Both the position numbers and the translations under genes were made by a program. 64,000 nt of DNA from Thermoplasmata archaeon. Lineage in GTDB: Archaea; Thermoplasmatota; Thermoplasmata; Methanomassiliicoccales; Methanomethylophilaceae. Positions 1 through 8,750 of the stretch are shown here, piece after piece. The notes beneath the pieces were generated by a model. The model did not search any database, was not told where the DNA came from, and saw only the letters and a list, made by a program, of their open reading frames with translations. The stretch is from contig SUTA01000008.1 in the NCBI GenBank assembly GCA_015063135.1, positions 1 through 64,000 of the forward strand, in the 5' to 3' direction. The first letter of the stretch is position 1; every line of letters begins with the position of its first letter.

Positions 1-100
1 CACCCGGTCCCATCCCGAACCCGGAAGTAAAGTCCGCCCGCGTACCTGTCTGTACTGTATTGCGCAAGCGTACGGGAACTCAGGCACGCTGTCTACCACT
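1..100 (+). rRNA. rrf: 5S ribosomal RNA, 3' part (5' end outside window)
   Basis: The first bases match the conserved 5S core (CCCATCCCGAACCCGGAAG) and the 3' half ends near CTACCAC. Roughly 20-25 nt of the 5' end are missing. A protein gene follows directly, with no 23S or 16S alongside on this side. That fits the unlinked rRNA genes known in Thermoplasmata relatives. The exact 3' end is uncertain by a few bases. Confidence 0.9.
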
Positions 101-165
101 TCTCCATTATTCTCTGGTGGCCGAGAGGCCGTTCGTCGATCGACGTGCTGGCCTTACACTAACCC

Positions 166-173
166 TTTTATTA
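166..173 (+). promoter_or_regulatory. TATA box for the isoprenoid operon
   Basis: TTTTATTA lies about 27 nt before the ATG at 196. That spacing places the transcription start at the start codon, so a leaderless mRNA is expected. It favours ATG 196 over the upstream in-frame ATGs at 175 and 184. Confidence 0.6.
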
Positions 174-195
174 CATGCGCGCGATGGGTCGCACG

Positions 196-996
196 ATGAT
201 ACTGATCAAACTCGGCGGCAGCGTGATCACCGACAAGTCCCAGTACAGGACCTTCCGCAAGGATGTAATGGCCCGCCTCGCCAGCGAGATCGCCCAGTCC
301 GGACAGAGCGTCATCGTGACGCACGGCGCCGGTTCCTTCGGGCACATCGTCGCCAAGAAGTTCTACATCAACCAGGGGCTCATCGACTTCAACCAGGTCC
401 CGGCCATCGCCCATGTCCAGTATGACGTGCGCGACCTCAGCCAGATGGTCGTGAACCAGCTGAGGGCCGCCAACATCCCGGCGGTCTCCGTCGCCCCCGG
501 CTCCTGCTTCGTAATGGACGACGGGAAGCTGATCGCCACAGACACCGAGGCCATCAGGGCCCTGGCCCACATGGGCATAATGCCCGTCCTGTTCGGCGAC
601 GTCCTCATGGACCGCGCCAAGGGCTTCGGCATATGCTCCGGCGACCAGCTGATGGAGCTGCTCTGCGACATATTCAAACCGGACGCGATAGTGTTCGTGT
701 CCGACATAGACGGCCTCTACACCGACGACCCCAAGACCAACCCCGATGCGAAGCTGATCCCCGAGGTCACCAAGAAGACCCTCGAGGAGATCAGGACGGG
801 CAGCACCGTCGACGACGTCACCGGCGGGGTCGTGAACAAGATGGAGGCCATGCTCAGGATGTGCGAGGGCGGCAGGGAGGTCGCCCTGGTCAACGGCAAC
901 GTCCCCGGGAGGCTCCTGGCCCTGCTCAGCGGGGAGGACGTCCCGTGCACCATGGCGAGAGGTGAGCGATATGACAATCAGAGACAGGAAGGCTGA
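196..996 (+). CDS. ipk: isopentenyl phosphate kinase
   Basis: Phosphorylates isopentenyl phosphate to isopentenyl diphosphate, the last step of the alternative archaeal mevalonate pathway, in the cytoplasm. It is an amino acid kinase fold protein of 266 aa. The N-terminal [10 protein letters not shown] motif (about residues 5-14) and the GAGSFGH loop with the likely catalytic His at about residue 50 are visible. ATG 196 is chosen because a TATA box sits about 27 nt upstream. The gene overlaps the next one (fni) by 26 nt, so they share an operon. It ends in TGA. No in-frame CGA codon occurs in the gene. Confidence 0.93.
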   Translation: MILIKLGGSVITDKSQYRTFRKDVMARLASEIAQSGQSVIVTHGAGSFGHIVAKKFYINQGLIDFNQVPAIAHVQYDVRDLSQMVVNQLRAANIPAVSVAPGSCFVMDDGKLIATDTEAIRALAHMGIMPVLFGDVLMDRAKGFGICSGDQLMELLCDIFKPDAIVFVSDIDGLYTDDPKTNPDAKLIPEVTKKTLEEIRTGSTVDDVTGGVVNKMEAMLRMCEGGREVALVNGNVPGRLLALLSGEDVPCTMARGERYDNQRQEG

Positions 997-2023
997 CCAC
1001 ATCAGGATCTGCGCGGAGGAGAGGATCGCACCCGGCTACTGCTACTGGGACGACATCAGGTTCGTGCACAACGCCCTGCCCGAGATCGGGTACGGCGACA
1101 TCGACACCTCCTGCGAGCTCTTCGGGAAGGAGCTGCAGTTCCCGCTCATCGTCACCGCCATAACGGGCGGGTTCCCCGGGGCGGTCAAGATCAACGGCAA
1201 CATCGCGGAGGCCTGCGCCGAGCTCGGCCTCGGGATGGGCGTGGGCAGCGAGAGGGCCGGGATCACCGGCACCTGCCCGGAGAGCTACTCGGTCATCAAG
1301 GAGCACGACGTGCCCCTGGTGATCGGCAACGTGGGGGCCCCGCAGCTGGTGCCCCAGAACGGCAAGGAGCCGTTCACATCCGAGATGGTCGGGCAGGCCA
1401 GGGACCTGGTGGATGCCGACATCGTCGCGATACACCTCAACTACCTCCAGGAGGTCGTGCAGCCGGAGGGGGACACCAACGGCGCCGGCGTCAGGGAGGC
1501 GATAAGGCGGATAGCGAGGGAGAACCGCGTCATGGTCAAGGAGACGGGCGCGGGGATCTCCGCGGACGTCGCCGAGAGGCTCAAGGGCATCGGCATCCAG
1601 GGCATAGACGTCGCGGGCATGGGGGGCACCAGCTTCTCTGCCGTCGAGCTCTACCGCGCCATGGACGCCGGGGACGAGATCCGCACCGCCATGGGCGAGA
1701 CCTTCTTCGACTGGGGCATACCGTCCCCTGTGTCGCTTTCTCAGTGCGCCGGGTGCGGGCTCCCGCTCATATCGTCCGGGGGCATCCTGGACGGCATACA
1801 CGTCGCCGCATCGATGGCGATGGGCGCGACGGCGGCCGGCGTGGCCAACGTCATCCTCAAGGAGGCGATGGACTCGACCGAGGCCGTGAAACGCAAGCTT
1901 ACGATCATATGCGAGGAGCTCAAGGCCGCCATGCTGCTGACCGGGAGCAGGGACCTCGCTTCGCTCGCCGACGCGCGCTACGTGGTGCTGGGCGAGACAA
2001 AGGAATGGATGGATCAACTATGA
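971..2023 (+). CDS. fni: type 2 isopentenyl-diphosphate delta-isomerase
   Basis: FMN-dependent interconversion of IPP and DMAPP. The 350-aa protein has the family's N-terminal RKADHIRIC region (near residues 5-13) and the [10 protein letters not shown] flavin-binding strand (about residue 60). It also has the GAGIS and GMGGTS glycine-rich FMN phosphate loops of the TIM barrel. The start is ATG 971; an in-frame GTG at 962 is possible. The stop overlaps the following prenyl synthase as ATGA. With ipk and the synthase it forms one isoprenoid operon supplying archaeal lipid precursors. Confidence 0.94.
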   Translation: MTIRDRKADHIRICAEERIAPGYCYWDDIRFVHNALPEIGYGDIDTSCELFGKELQFPLIVTAITGGFPGAVKINGNIAEACAELGLGMGVGSERAGITGTCPESYSVIKEHDVPLVIGNVGAPQLVPQNGKEPFTSEMVGQARDLVDADIVAIHLNYLQEVVQPEGDTNGAGVREAIRRIARENRVMVKETGAGISADVAERLKGIGIQGIDVAGMGGTSFSAVELYRAMDAGDEIRTAMGETFFDWGIPSPVSLSQCAGCGLPLISSGGILDGIHVAASMAMGATAAGVANVILKEAMDSTEAVKRKLTIICEELKAAMLLTGSRDLASLADARYVVLGETKEWMDQL

Positions 2024-3006
2024 TGGACGCGAAGGAATACCTTAAGAAGATGTCCGCCGAGCTGGACGGACCCATAAAGAGCTACATCGAGGACGAGGAC
2101 CCCTCGAACCTCATCGAGGCCACAAGGCAATACCCCTACAGGGGCGGGAAGCGCATGCGCCCGGCCATGGCCGTCGCCTGCTGCGGCGCAGTCGGAGGGG
2201 ACAAATCCAAGGCCGTCCCGCTCGCGGTGGCCGTGGAGTACATCCATAACTTCACGCTGATCCACGACGACATCATGGACGGCGACGAGAAGCGCAGGGG
2301 CATGGACACCTGCCACGTCGTCTACGGCGAGCCCACCGCCATCCTGGCGGGTGACGCGCTGTTCGCCAAGGCCTACCAGATCATGGCGGACCTCGACATC
2401 CCCGCCGAGAGGATCAGGGACGTCCTGCAGTACGTCAGCAAGGCCGTCTGGGACCTGGCCAGGGGCCAGCAGATGGATGTCAACAACGAGGGGCACATCG
2501 TCTCCGAGGACGTATACATCGAGACCATCAAGCTGAAGACCAGCGTCCTCTTCGCGGCCGCCGCGGCCGGAGGGGCCATCATCGGAGGGGCCGACAAGAA
2601 GGCCGTTGAGGCCATCAACACCTACGCCCTGGAGCTGGGGCTCGGATTCCAGATGTTCGATGACTACCTCGGCATCGCCGGGGACTCCAGCAAGACCGGG
2701 AAGTCCGTCGGGAACGACATCCGCAAGGGCAAGTGCACCTGCATGGTCACCCACGCCATCAGGAGCATCAAGGACCCCAAGGTGCTCGAGGAGTTCAAGT
2801 CGATCCTCGGCAACATGGATGCCACGGACGAGCAATGCCAGCGCGCCAAGCAGATCATGCAGGACGCGGGCTCCATCGACTACGCCCTGGACCTCGCGAA
2901 GAAGAAGGTCGAGAACGCGATCTCCGTGATCCAGTTCCTGCCCGAGAGCGAGGACAAGGAGTTCATGATCGCGCTCGCCAGGTACGCCATCGACAGGGAC
3001 GTCCGA
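2020..3006 (+). CDS. geranylgeranyl/polyprenyl diphosphate synthase (ends at CGA)
   Basis: Condenses IPP with allylic diphosphates to make C15-C20 chains for archaeal lipids. The first Asp-rich motif DDIMD lies at residues 83-87 and the second, FDDYLG, at about 213. RGGKRMRP (about 41-48) is the family's substrate-binding segment. Ending at CGA 3004-3006 gives 328 aa, a normal length. The first canonical stop (TGA 3034-3036) would add ten residues that lie antisense inside radB. The CGA sits in the loop of a 9-bp hairpin shared with the convergent radB end. The start overlaps the fni stop. Confidence 0.93.
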
Positions 3007-3017
3007 TTCGGATGTCC
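2997..3017. terminator. shared hairpin between prenyl synthase and radB ends
   Basis: The inverted repeat GGACGTCCG / CGGATGTCC (9 bp, one G-T pair) has the loop ATT. The two convergent genes' CGA codons (3004-3006 and, on the other strand, 3010-3008) face each other across one base. The position suggests a bidirectional terminator. Confidence 0.45.
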
Positions 3018-3667
3018 TCTATGCCGGTCTCGGTGATGCGATAGAGCACGGACCTCCCCTCGGGGATGCTCCTGTGCTTCACTATCACAGCCGCGCGCCG
3101 GCCGTCCATCCTCTTATCCAGGCGGACGATGGTCTTCGCGTTGTGGTGAAGGGCATGTCCGCCCAGGAACTCCACCCCACCGTTCTGGAGGTTGGAATAC
3201 ACCTGCGAGGTCGCCATGATGGCGATCTCGTACTTCCTCGCGGTGTTCAGCAGGACCTCGGTCTGCCTGACAAACTCGTTCCTCGCCATGACGTCGTCGT
3301 GGTTGAGGCGGTAGTACATCGTCAGGGAATCTATGACCACCAGGGATATCGTCCCGAGTGCAGCCAGCTTCTCCACCTTGTCTATCCTGTCGGACTGCTC
3401 CGAGAAGCTGTGGACCTGGAACACCAGGAGGTTCTTCATGGCCTCCTCGTTGCCCCGGAAAACCTGGGACATGCGCTCGGCGGACAGGCCCTCGCTGTCG
3501 ATGTACGCGACCTTCTTCCCCTGGAGGGCGACCTCGCGGGCGATCTGCAGGCAGACGTTCGTCTTGCCAGCTCCCGCTTCGCCGTAGAAGAGCGTAACGC
3601 TCCCGCACTCGATGCCCCCGCCCAGAAGACGGTCGAACTGGGGGCATCCAAGGGGTATCCTGTCCAC
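3008..3667 (-). CDS. radB: DNA repair and recombination protein RadB (ends at CGA)
   Basis: RecA-superfamily ATPase paralogous to RadA, involved in recombinational repair. The 219-aa protein has Walker A GEAGAGKT at residues 29-36, Walker B LVVIDSL near 110, and the core RecA fold without the N-terminal HhH domain, as expected for RadB. Family members end shortly after an ITE.GI segment. Here that segment is followed by GAC ATC and then CGA (3010-3008). The next canonical stop is at 2963-2965, inside the prenyl synthase. Convergent with the isoprenoid operon. Confidence 0.93.
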
Positions 3668-3720
3668 GTGCGGGTATGGGGGAACGCCGATAAAATGATT
3701 GGTAGGGAAAAACGGGAAAC

Positions 3721-3736
3721 GGGCCCCGAAGGGCCC
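3721..3736 (-). terminator. transcription terminator after the 3744 gene
   Basis: A perfect GGGCCC / GGGCCC hairpin with a 4-base loop is followed, reading the minus strand, by a T-rich tract. It lies just after the stop of the membrane protein gene and before radB. Confidence 0.7.
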
Positions 3737-3743
3737 AGGGGTT

Positions 3744-4073
3744 TCAGCTGGTGCCGTTCTTGGGATCCTCGGAGGAGGACTCCTTCACGGGCTGGACATC
3801 ATCCATGTTGTAGTCGATGCCCTCCTGATACTGCTCGCCCTTCATGGCGTACACGGGGATGGCGGCCAGGGCTACGACGGCGTAGATGATGATCACGATG
3901 CCGAAGATCACCAGGATCGCGATGACTGCGATGTTCACAACTTCCTCGAGGACGCCGGGCTGCATGAGAGCCCAGACGACCGCGGCGATGATGGCGATGA
4001 TGCCCACGGCAACGAGCACCAGGCCAAGCGCGGACTTGCCCGTCCCCGCCTTCTTCATATTAGCGTCTGCCAT
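3744..4073 (-). CDS. small two-helix membrane protein
   Basis: The 109-aa protein has two hydrophobic segments (about residues 15-37 and 45-72), with a Lys-rich N-terminus and an acidic, Ser-rich tail. I recognise no enzymatic motif. It starts 11 nt after the AIM24 gene, with GAGGTGA at the AIM24 stop serving as its ribosome binding site, so the two are co-transcribed. It ends in TGA just before a strong terminator hairpin. Its function is unknown; a partner of the AIM24 protein is a guess from context only. Confidence 0.75.
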   Translation of the reverse strand: MADANMKKAGTGKSALGLVLVAVGIIAIIAAVVWALMQPGVLEEVVNIAVIAILVIFGIVIIIYAVVALAAIPVYAMKGEQYQEGIDYNMDDVQPVKESSSEDPKNGTS

Positions 4074-4084
4074 TTCTAATCACC

Positions 4085-4762
4085 TCAGTTGTTGGACGGA
4101 AGGTACGGAATCAACGCCTGTGCCAGATCCGCCAGGGTCATGGACTGGATCACAATCTTACCGGGTCCGGTCAGGGTGGTGACGAACAGTCCCTCTCCGC
4201 CGAACATGGCGGTCTTGATTCCACCAGCCGCAGAGATGTCGTACTTGACGGACTCCTCCCAAGCGACTGCGTTGGAGGTGGAGACCTTGTAGACCTCGCC
4301 TGGCTTCAGCTCGACGACGTTCAGGTCGCCGCATGCGGCGATGAAGGCCATCCCGCTGCCGGAGAGCTTCTGGAGAATGAGCCCCTCTCCGCCGAACAGT
4401 GCCGCGGACAGCTTCTTCTGGAGGGCCATGTCCAGCTTGACGGTGGGCTGGGCCCCGAGATAGGATGAGCTCTGGCAGATCCAGGTGCCCTTCCCGACAT
4501 CGATATCCAGAATCTTCCCGGGGACACGACCGCCGAGGCCGACGACCCCGGTTCCGCCCTGGGGCTTGTATTTCAGGAGGAACAAGGATGAGCCGCTGAT
4601 GGACCTCTTGAGGCCGCTCATGAAGCCTCCCTCCATGGCGGACTCCATCCTCATGTTACCGGTCATGTATGCCATGGCTCCGGCCTGGGAGTGGAACTCC
4701 TCGTCTGCTGCCAGCTCGACGTTGACGAACTGGAGGTTGTCGCCAGTAATGGTGTATTTCAT
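4085..4762 (-). CDS. AIM24 family protein
   Basis: 225 aa, matching the AIM24/TIGR00266 beta-rich family over its length. It has repeated GGEGL segments (near residues 127 and 194), an N-terminal FVNVELAADEE region and a SGSSLFLLKY strand. The family's biochemical role is not established; mitochondrial members are linked to inner-membrane organisation. A TATA-like ATATTTATC lies about 25 nt before ATG 4762, suggesting a leaderless transcript. It ends in TGA and leads the two-gene operon with the membrane protein. Confidence 0.85.
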   Translation of the reverse strand: MKYTITGDNLQFVNVELAADEEFHSQAGAMAYMTGNMRMESAMEGGFMSGLKRSISGSSLFLLKYKPQGGTGVVGLGGRVPGKILDIDVGKGTWICQSSSYLGAQPTVKLDMALQKKLSAALFGGEGLILQKLSGSGMAFIAACGDLNVVELKPGEVYKVSTSNAVAWEESVKYDISAAGGIKTAMFGGEGLFVTTLTGPGKIVIQSMTLADLAQALIPYLPSNN

Positions 4763-4810
4763 GTAACCCGAATCGCCTCTTGTAGATAAATATCATTATG
4801 TACGGCACAG

Positions 4811-5440
4811 ATGGTAATATCCGACATGTCCAACAGCGAGCTGCGCGGAGCCGAGGCCACGGTGGAGCCCTACGTTTTCATGGGAAGGAGGGCCATCTTG
4901 AAGATGAGGCCCGCCAAGGGCTACCGCATACCGGAGCTCGACCAGCGCATCCGCTCGACCAGGACCCGCAGCGAGGCCAGGCTCACCAGGGAGGCCAGGA
5001 TGGCCGGGGTCAGGACCCCTTGCATCTATGATGTGGACCTCCGCGAGTGCTCCATCACTATGGAGCGCATGGAGGGGCCCACCGTCAAGCAGTATCTCGA
5101 CTCGAACCCGTCCGACCCGGATGGCATCTGCCCCAAGGTCGGCCGCTGCATCGCGCTGATGCACAACGCCGGGATCTGCCACGGGGACCTGACCACTTCC
5201 AACATGATCGTCACCGGCGGGGATGTCAGCCTCATAGACTTCTCGATGGGCTCCTCCAGGGTCACCCTGGAGGAGATCGGCGTGGACGTACGCCTCCTGG
5301 AGAGGGCGTTCACATCCGCCCACCCGGGCAAGGAGGCCCTGTTCGCGGCGCTCATGGACTCGTATTACTCGACCGTGCACGAGCCAGACAAGGTGAGGAA
5401 GAAGGTCGAGGACATCAGGAACAGGGGAAGGTACACATGA
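4811..5440 (+). CDS. bud32: KEOPS complex kinase/ATPase Bud32
   Basis: Small RIO-like kinase of the KEOPS complex, which makes the universal t6A37 modification of ANN-decoding tRNAs. The 209-aa protein has the catalytic HGDLTTSN loop (about residues 132-139) and the DFS metal-binding motif (about 150-152). Its C-terminus is short and basic. In many archaea Bud32 is fused to Kae1; here it is a single-domain protein. The start could also be ATG 4826. The TGA overlaps the start of rdgB (ATGA), the usual archaeal bud32-rdgB pairing. Confidence 0.9.
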   Translation: MVISDMSNSELRGAEATVEPYVFMGRRAILKMRPAKGYRIPELDQRIRSTRTRSEARLTREARMAGVRTPCIYDVDLRECSITMERMEGPTVKQYLDSNPSDPDGICPKVGRCIALMHNAGICHGDLTTSNMIVTGGDVSLIDFSMGSSRVTLEEIGVDVRLLERAFTSAHPGKEALFAALMDSYYSTVHEPDKVRKKVEDIRNRGRYT

Positions 5441-5994
5441 AGCTCAAGGTCATCACGTCGAATCCGGGGAAGGTCGCAGAGTACGCCAAATCGTTCGCAG
5501 ACCTCGGCATCGGGATGGAGCACTACAGGCTCCCCTACGACGAGGTCCAGACCTCCGACCTGGAGGAGGTAGTCTCCAAGGGCATGGACGAGATCGAGAG
5601 GAAAGGCGTCAGGGACTACATCATCGACGACTCCGGGCTCTTCGTCGACGCGCTCAAGGGATTCCCCGGAGTGTGGTCCGCATATGCGCAGAAGACCATC
5701 GGCAACCCCGGGATCCTGAAGCTCATGGAAGGGGTCGGCGACCGCGGAGCCGAGTTCAGATGCTGCATCGGATGCGACATCTCCGGCCAGAGGATCATCG
5801 TCACCGGCGTCTGCCGCGGCTACATCACGGATTCCGAGAGGGGCGACGGCGGGTTCGGCTTCGACCCCATATTCACGCCGGATGGGGGCAGGACGTTCGC
5901 GGAGATCCCGATTGAGGAGAAGAACGGCATGTCGCACCGCGGGAATGCGGTGAAGCTCCTCATAGAGGAGATGAAGAAGAGGAACCTGGTGCGA
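5437..5994 (+). CDS. rdgB: XTP/dITP pyrophosphatase (RdgB/HAM1); CGA then TAA
   Basis: House-cleaning hydrolase that removes deaminated purine nucleotides (ITP, XTP) to monophosphates. The N-terminal TSNPGKVAEY (about 6-15), DDSGLFVDAL (about 62-71), GFGFDPIF (about 140-147) and KNGMSHRG (about 162-169) motifs of the HAM1 family are all present. An in-frame CGA at 5992-5994 gives 185 aa. A canonical TAA follows three codons later (6004-6006), giving 189 aa. CGA lies at the centre of a perfect hairpin, CTGGTGCGAGCGCACCAG. Overlaps bud32 by 4 nt. Confidence 0.92.
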
Positions 5995-6002
5995 GCGCAC
6001 CA
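5985..6002 (+). terminator. hairpin at the 3' end of rdgB
   Basis: CTGGTGCG-AG-CGCACCAG is a perfect 8-bp stem ending just before TAA. It spans the in-frame CGA. It probably serves termination between rdgB and the convergent membrane protein gene. Confidence 0.45.
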
Positions 6003-6012
6003 GTAATGAATT

Positions 6013-6384
6013 TCAAGCGAAGGGCGGGTTGACGCCCACGATGCAGATACCCAGCGCGAAAGCCAGGTACATGAGGTACGCGCCCGCGAGGGTCTTCATG
6101 TCGAGCATCTCGGGCCTGAACCCGAGCAGGGTGAGGATCTGCTTCCCGAGGGCGACGACCGCGAACGATATGATGGTGGCGACGACCCAGTTGAGATTGC
6201 TGTGCCACACGTTGCAGATGATCGCGCCGATGATCCCCACGACGAGGCCGAGGCCGATCATGACCCCAAAGACCTTGGATCCGTAGATATCCTTGAGGAT
6301 GAACTCCCTCTCGTTGAACTCGGCTGGGGAGAACTCGTACTCCTCCTCCGGCTCCTCTATTACGCGGCGCTTCTTCTTTGCCAT
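6013..6384 (-). CDS. small integral membrane protein of unknown function
   Basis: 123 aa. The N-terminus is strongly charged (Lys/Arg then Glu-rich, residues 3-30). Three hydrophobic helices follow (about 40-60, 65-83 and 97-118), then the short tail VNPPFA. I see no recognisable motif. A TTTAAAT-rich stretch about 25-30 nt upstream may be its promoter. It ends in TGA close to the end of rdgB, convergent with it. Possibly lineage-specific. Confidence 0.7.
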   Translation of the reverse strand: MAKKKRRVIEEPEEEYEFSPAEFNEREFILKDIYGSKVFGVMIGLGLVVGIIGAIICNVWHSNLNWVVATIISFAVVALGKQILTLLGFRPEMLDMKTLAGAYLMYLAFALGICIVGVNPPFA

Positions 6385-6416
6385 CGAAACCGCATCCTTG
6401 TACCTTATTTAAATGT

Positions 6417-7655
6417 TTAACGCTCCGCGGGGTGCTTCTCCCTGGAGTATTTCAACGCCTCGATCACGGGCAGCGGCTCGCCCAGGAGGAACGTCTCCAG
6501 GGCGCCGCCCCCGGTGCTCACGTAAGAGAACCTGTCGGCGAGGTCGAACCTCTCCGCGGCTCCGCCGGTGTGCCCGCCTCCGATGACGGACTGCCCGCCG
6601 CTGTCGACCATGGCGGTCATGAGCATGCGGGTGCCTATCGCGAAGTCCTCCTTCTCGATCATGCCCGCAGGACCAGACATGAAGCTGGTCCTGGAGGCCA
6701 TGATGACCTTGGCGAACTTCTCCGCCGTTGCATCGCCGATATCGAGCGCTGGCTCTTTCGTCGGGAGGTCGCCGATGTTGACTGAGACCCTCTTCCCGTC
6801 CCTCTCCACCGCCACGTCGACGGGGAGCAGGACCCTCTGCCCGTACTTGGACAGGATGTCCTTGGCGGCCTGGAGGTTCTCGGGGGTGAGCTCCTCCTGC
6901 AGGACCTTGGAGCTGGCCTCGCCTATATCCACTCCCCTGGCGAGGAGGTAGGCGTTGCCGGCGAGGCCGACGAGGATGACCGTGTCGGCCATGCCGTTGC
7001 CGAGGACCCTGTCGATCATCTCGGACGCGTCGCCGAACTTGGCGCCGCCCAGGATGAACACCGAGGGCCTGCGGGGGTTCTCGAAGATGGCCTTCAGGGC
7101 GAACATCTCCTTGGCCATGAGCCTGCCGGATGCCGAGGGCACCTTGGGCTCGAAGCCGACGAGGGAGCACTGGCTCCTGTGGGACGCGCCGAACGCGTCG
7201 CAAACGTAATAATCGATGAGGGGGGACAGGACCTGGACGATCTCGCCCTCGGACTGCTTCATCATGTCGCCCTTGGCGGTCTCGCTGTCGATGGCCCTGA
7301 CGTTGCCCAGGAGGAGCACCTCGCCGGGCTGGAGGGCCTTGATCGCATCCGTGGCCTCCTTGCCGATGACGTCGTCGACGTACCTGACGGGGGCGTTGAT
7401 GTGGCGGGACAGATGCTCGGCGTGCTGCTCCAGGTTGATGAAGTCCCAAGCGCCCTTCCTGCTCTGGTGGGCGAGGATGACCAGCCTGGCCTGCTTGCCC
7501 ATGAGCTCCCTGACAGTGGGGACGACCCTCCTTATCCTGGAGTCGTTGACGATCTTGAGCGTGGTCTTGTCCAGGGGGCAGTTGATGTCCACCCTGAGGA
7601 GCACCGTTTTGCCCCTGTAGTCGAAGTCCTCCAGCGTGTTGAAGTCCTTGGACGT
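6417..7655 (-). CDS. pgk: phosphoglycerate kinase, probable ACG start
   Basis: Interconverts 1,3-bisphosphoglycerate and 3-phosphoglycerate. About 412 aa. The LLRVDINCPLD substrate loop (near residue 20), the GGAKFGDAS segment and the C-terminal GGGHTGGA nucleotide loop are visible. The start is the interesting point. GAPDH ends TGA and is followed by GAGGTGA, five bases, then ACG at 7655. This copies the spacing seen before L13, where ATG occupies the same place. The only other in-frame start is GTG 7664, which lies inside the Shine-Dalgarno site itself. Ends in TAA. Operon with gap. Confidence 0.92.
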   Translation of the reverse strand, partial: TSKDFNTLEDFDYRGKTVLLRVDINCPLDKTTLKIVNDSRIRRVVPTVRELMGKQARLVILAHQSRKGAWDFINLEQHAEHLSRHINAPVRYVDDVIGKEATDAIKALQPGEVLLLGNVRAIDSETAKGDMMKQSEGEIVQVLSPLIDYYVCDAFGASHRSQCSLVGFEPKVPSASGRLMAKEMFALKAIFENPRRPSVFILGGAKFGDASEMIDRVLGNGMADTVILVGLAGNAYLLARGVDIGEASSKVLQEELTPENLQAAKDILSKYGQRVLLPVDVAVERDGKRVSVNIGDLPTKEPALDIGDATAEKFAKVIMASRTSFMSGPAGMIEKEDFAIGTRMLMTAMVDSGGQSVIGGGHTGGAAERFDLADRFSYVSTGGGALETFLLGEPLPVIEALKYSREKHPAER

Positions 7656-7665
7656 CTGACTCACC

Positions 7666-8685
7666 TCAGTCCTTGGTGATGCCGAGGGACCTGTTGGTCT
7701 TCTCGACGGACTTGGCCGCATCGGGCTCGGCCTTGCACATGGCCCTGATGCAGTCGATGTTCTCGGGGATCACGTCGGACTCCTGGTGCACGCCCTGGTA
7801 GAAGTACAGGGTGTTGCCGACGACCTTGACGCCGTCCTCCCAGACCACGATCTCGTACATGTCGGAGCGGTCGCGGCCGAGGTCCCTGGCGAGCTCCATG
7901 ACCTGTGCGGTGGTCTTGATGCCGCCCTTGCTGCTGACCAGCCTCACGCGGGGGGCCTCCCTCAGGACGCTCAGGACCTCCTCGGTGGTGACCTCCTTGG
8001 AGAGCTGGGCGACGACGGTGTGGAGGTGCATGAGGGTGGTGGACGCCTTGACCGCCATGGTGTTGATGTCGAGCCAGGGCATGATGCTCTGGACGTCGGG
8101 TCCGTGGTGGGTCGGGAGCTTCACGGAGGGCTCGAGGCCGTTGATGGGGCCGTTCTTGCTGTCGCCGGGGTCGGCGGCGCGCCTGACGATGGTGACGAAG
8201 GCATGCTCGATCTTGAACGCCTTGTCGATGGGGTTCAGGGTCCTCAGCAGGCCAGTGGTGTTGCAGGAGACCACCCTTGAGAGCTGGGCGCCCCAGGACT
8301 CGGAGTAGTTGGCGGTGGAGTTGAAGGAGATGCCGGTGAGGCTGTGGTCCTCTCCGCCCTGGAAGATGGCCTTGACGCCTGCCTCCTGATACTGGGCCTT
8401 GTACATCTCGCCCACGTTGCCGGGGGTGCAGTCGACGACGATGTCGACCTTCTTGTACATGTCCTTGATGGTGCCGGAGATCTTGACGCCGGCGTCGTTG
8501 AACGCTTGGACGCTCTCCTCGGGGACGTAGAGGTCGTACCCCTTCTTCAGCGCCGACAGCGCCTCGAAGTTCGGGCGGGTCTTGGTGACCCCGACGAGCT
8601 CCATGTCGTCCTGCGCCGCGACAGCGGTCGCCACTCTCTTTCCGATGGTTCCATATCCGTTGACTCCGACCCTGATCTTCGCCAT
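7666..8685 (-). CDS. gap: archaeal glyceraldehyde-3-phosphate dehydrogenase
   Basis: Type II archaeal NAD(P)-dependent GAPDH acting in gluconeogenesis/glycolysis. 339 aa. The Rossmann motif GVNGYGTIGKR is at residues 7-17 and the catalytic Cys141 is in SCNTTG. The family's THHGPD segment lies near 190. It leads a two-gene operon with pgk, which follows after one base beyond the stop. Divergent from the ferredoxin gene at 8751; AT-rich TATA-like sequences for both lie between 8700 and 8730. Ends in TGA. Confidence 0.95.
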   Translation of the reverse strand: MAKIRVGVNGYGTIGKRVATAVAAQDDMELVGVTKTRPNFEALSALKKGYDLYVPEESVQAFNDAGVKISGTIKDMYKKVDIVVDCTPGNVGEMYKAQYQEAGVKAIFQGGEDHSLTGISFNSTANYSESWGAQLSRVVSCNTTGLLRTLNPIDKAFKIEHAFVTIVRRAADPGDSKNGPINGLEPSVKLPTHHGPDVQSIMPWLDINTMAVKASTTLMHLHTVVAQLSKEVTTEEVLSVLREAPRVRLVSSKGGIKTTAQVMELARDLGRDRSDMYEIVVWEDGVKVVGNTLYFYQGVHQESDVIPENIDCIRAMCKAEPDAAKSVEKTNRSLGITKD

Positions 8686-8750
8686 GTCAATTACCTATGC
8701 ACGGGCGAACGCGCTAAAATTATAAAACATATCGATGGGTCCCTCTGCTC

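Noticed and set aside
154-1002. Long frames on the strand opposite ipk, fni, dap and hem genes
   Set aside because: Codon-aligned antisense shadows, common here because TTA, CTA and TCA codons are rare; no promoters or family motifs.
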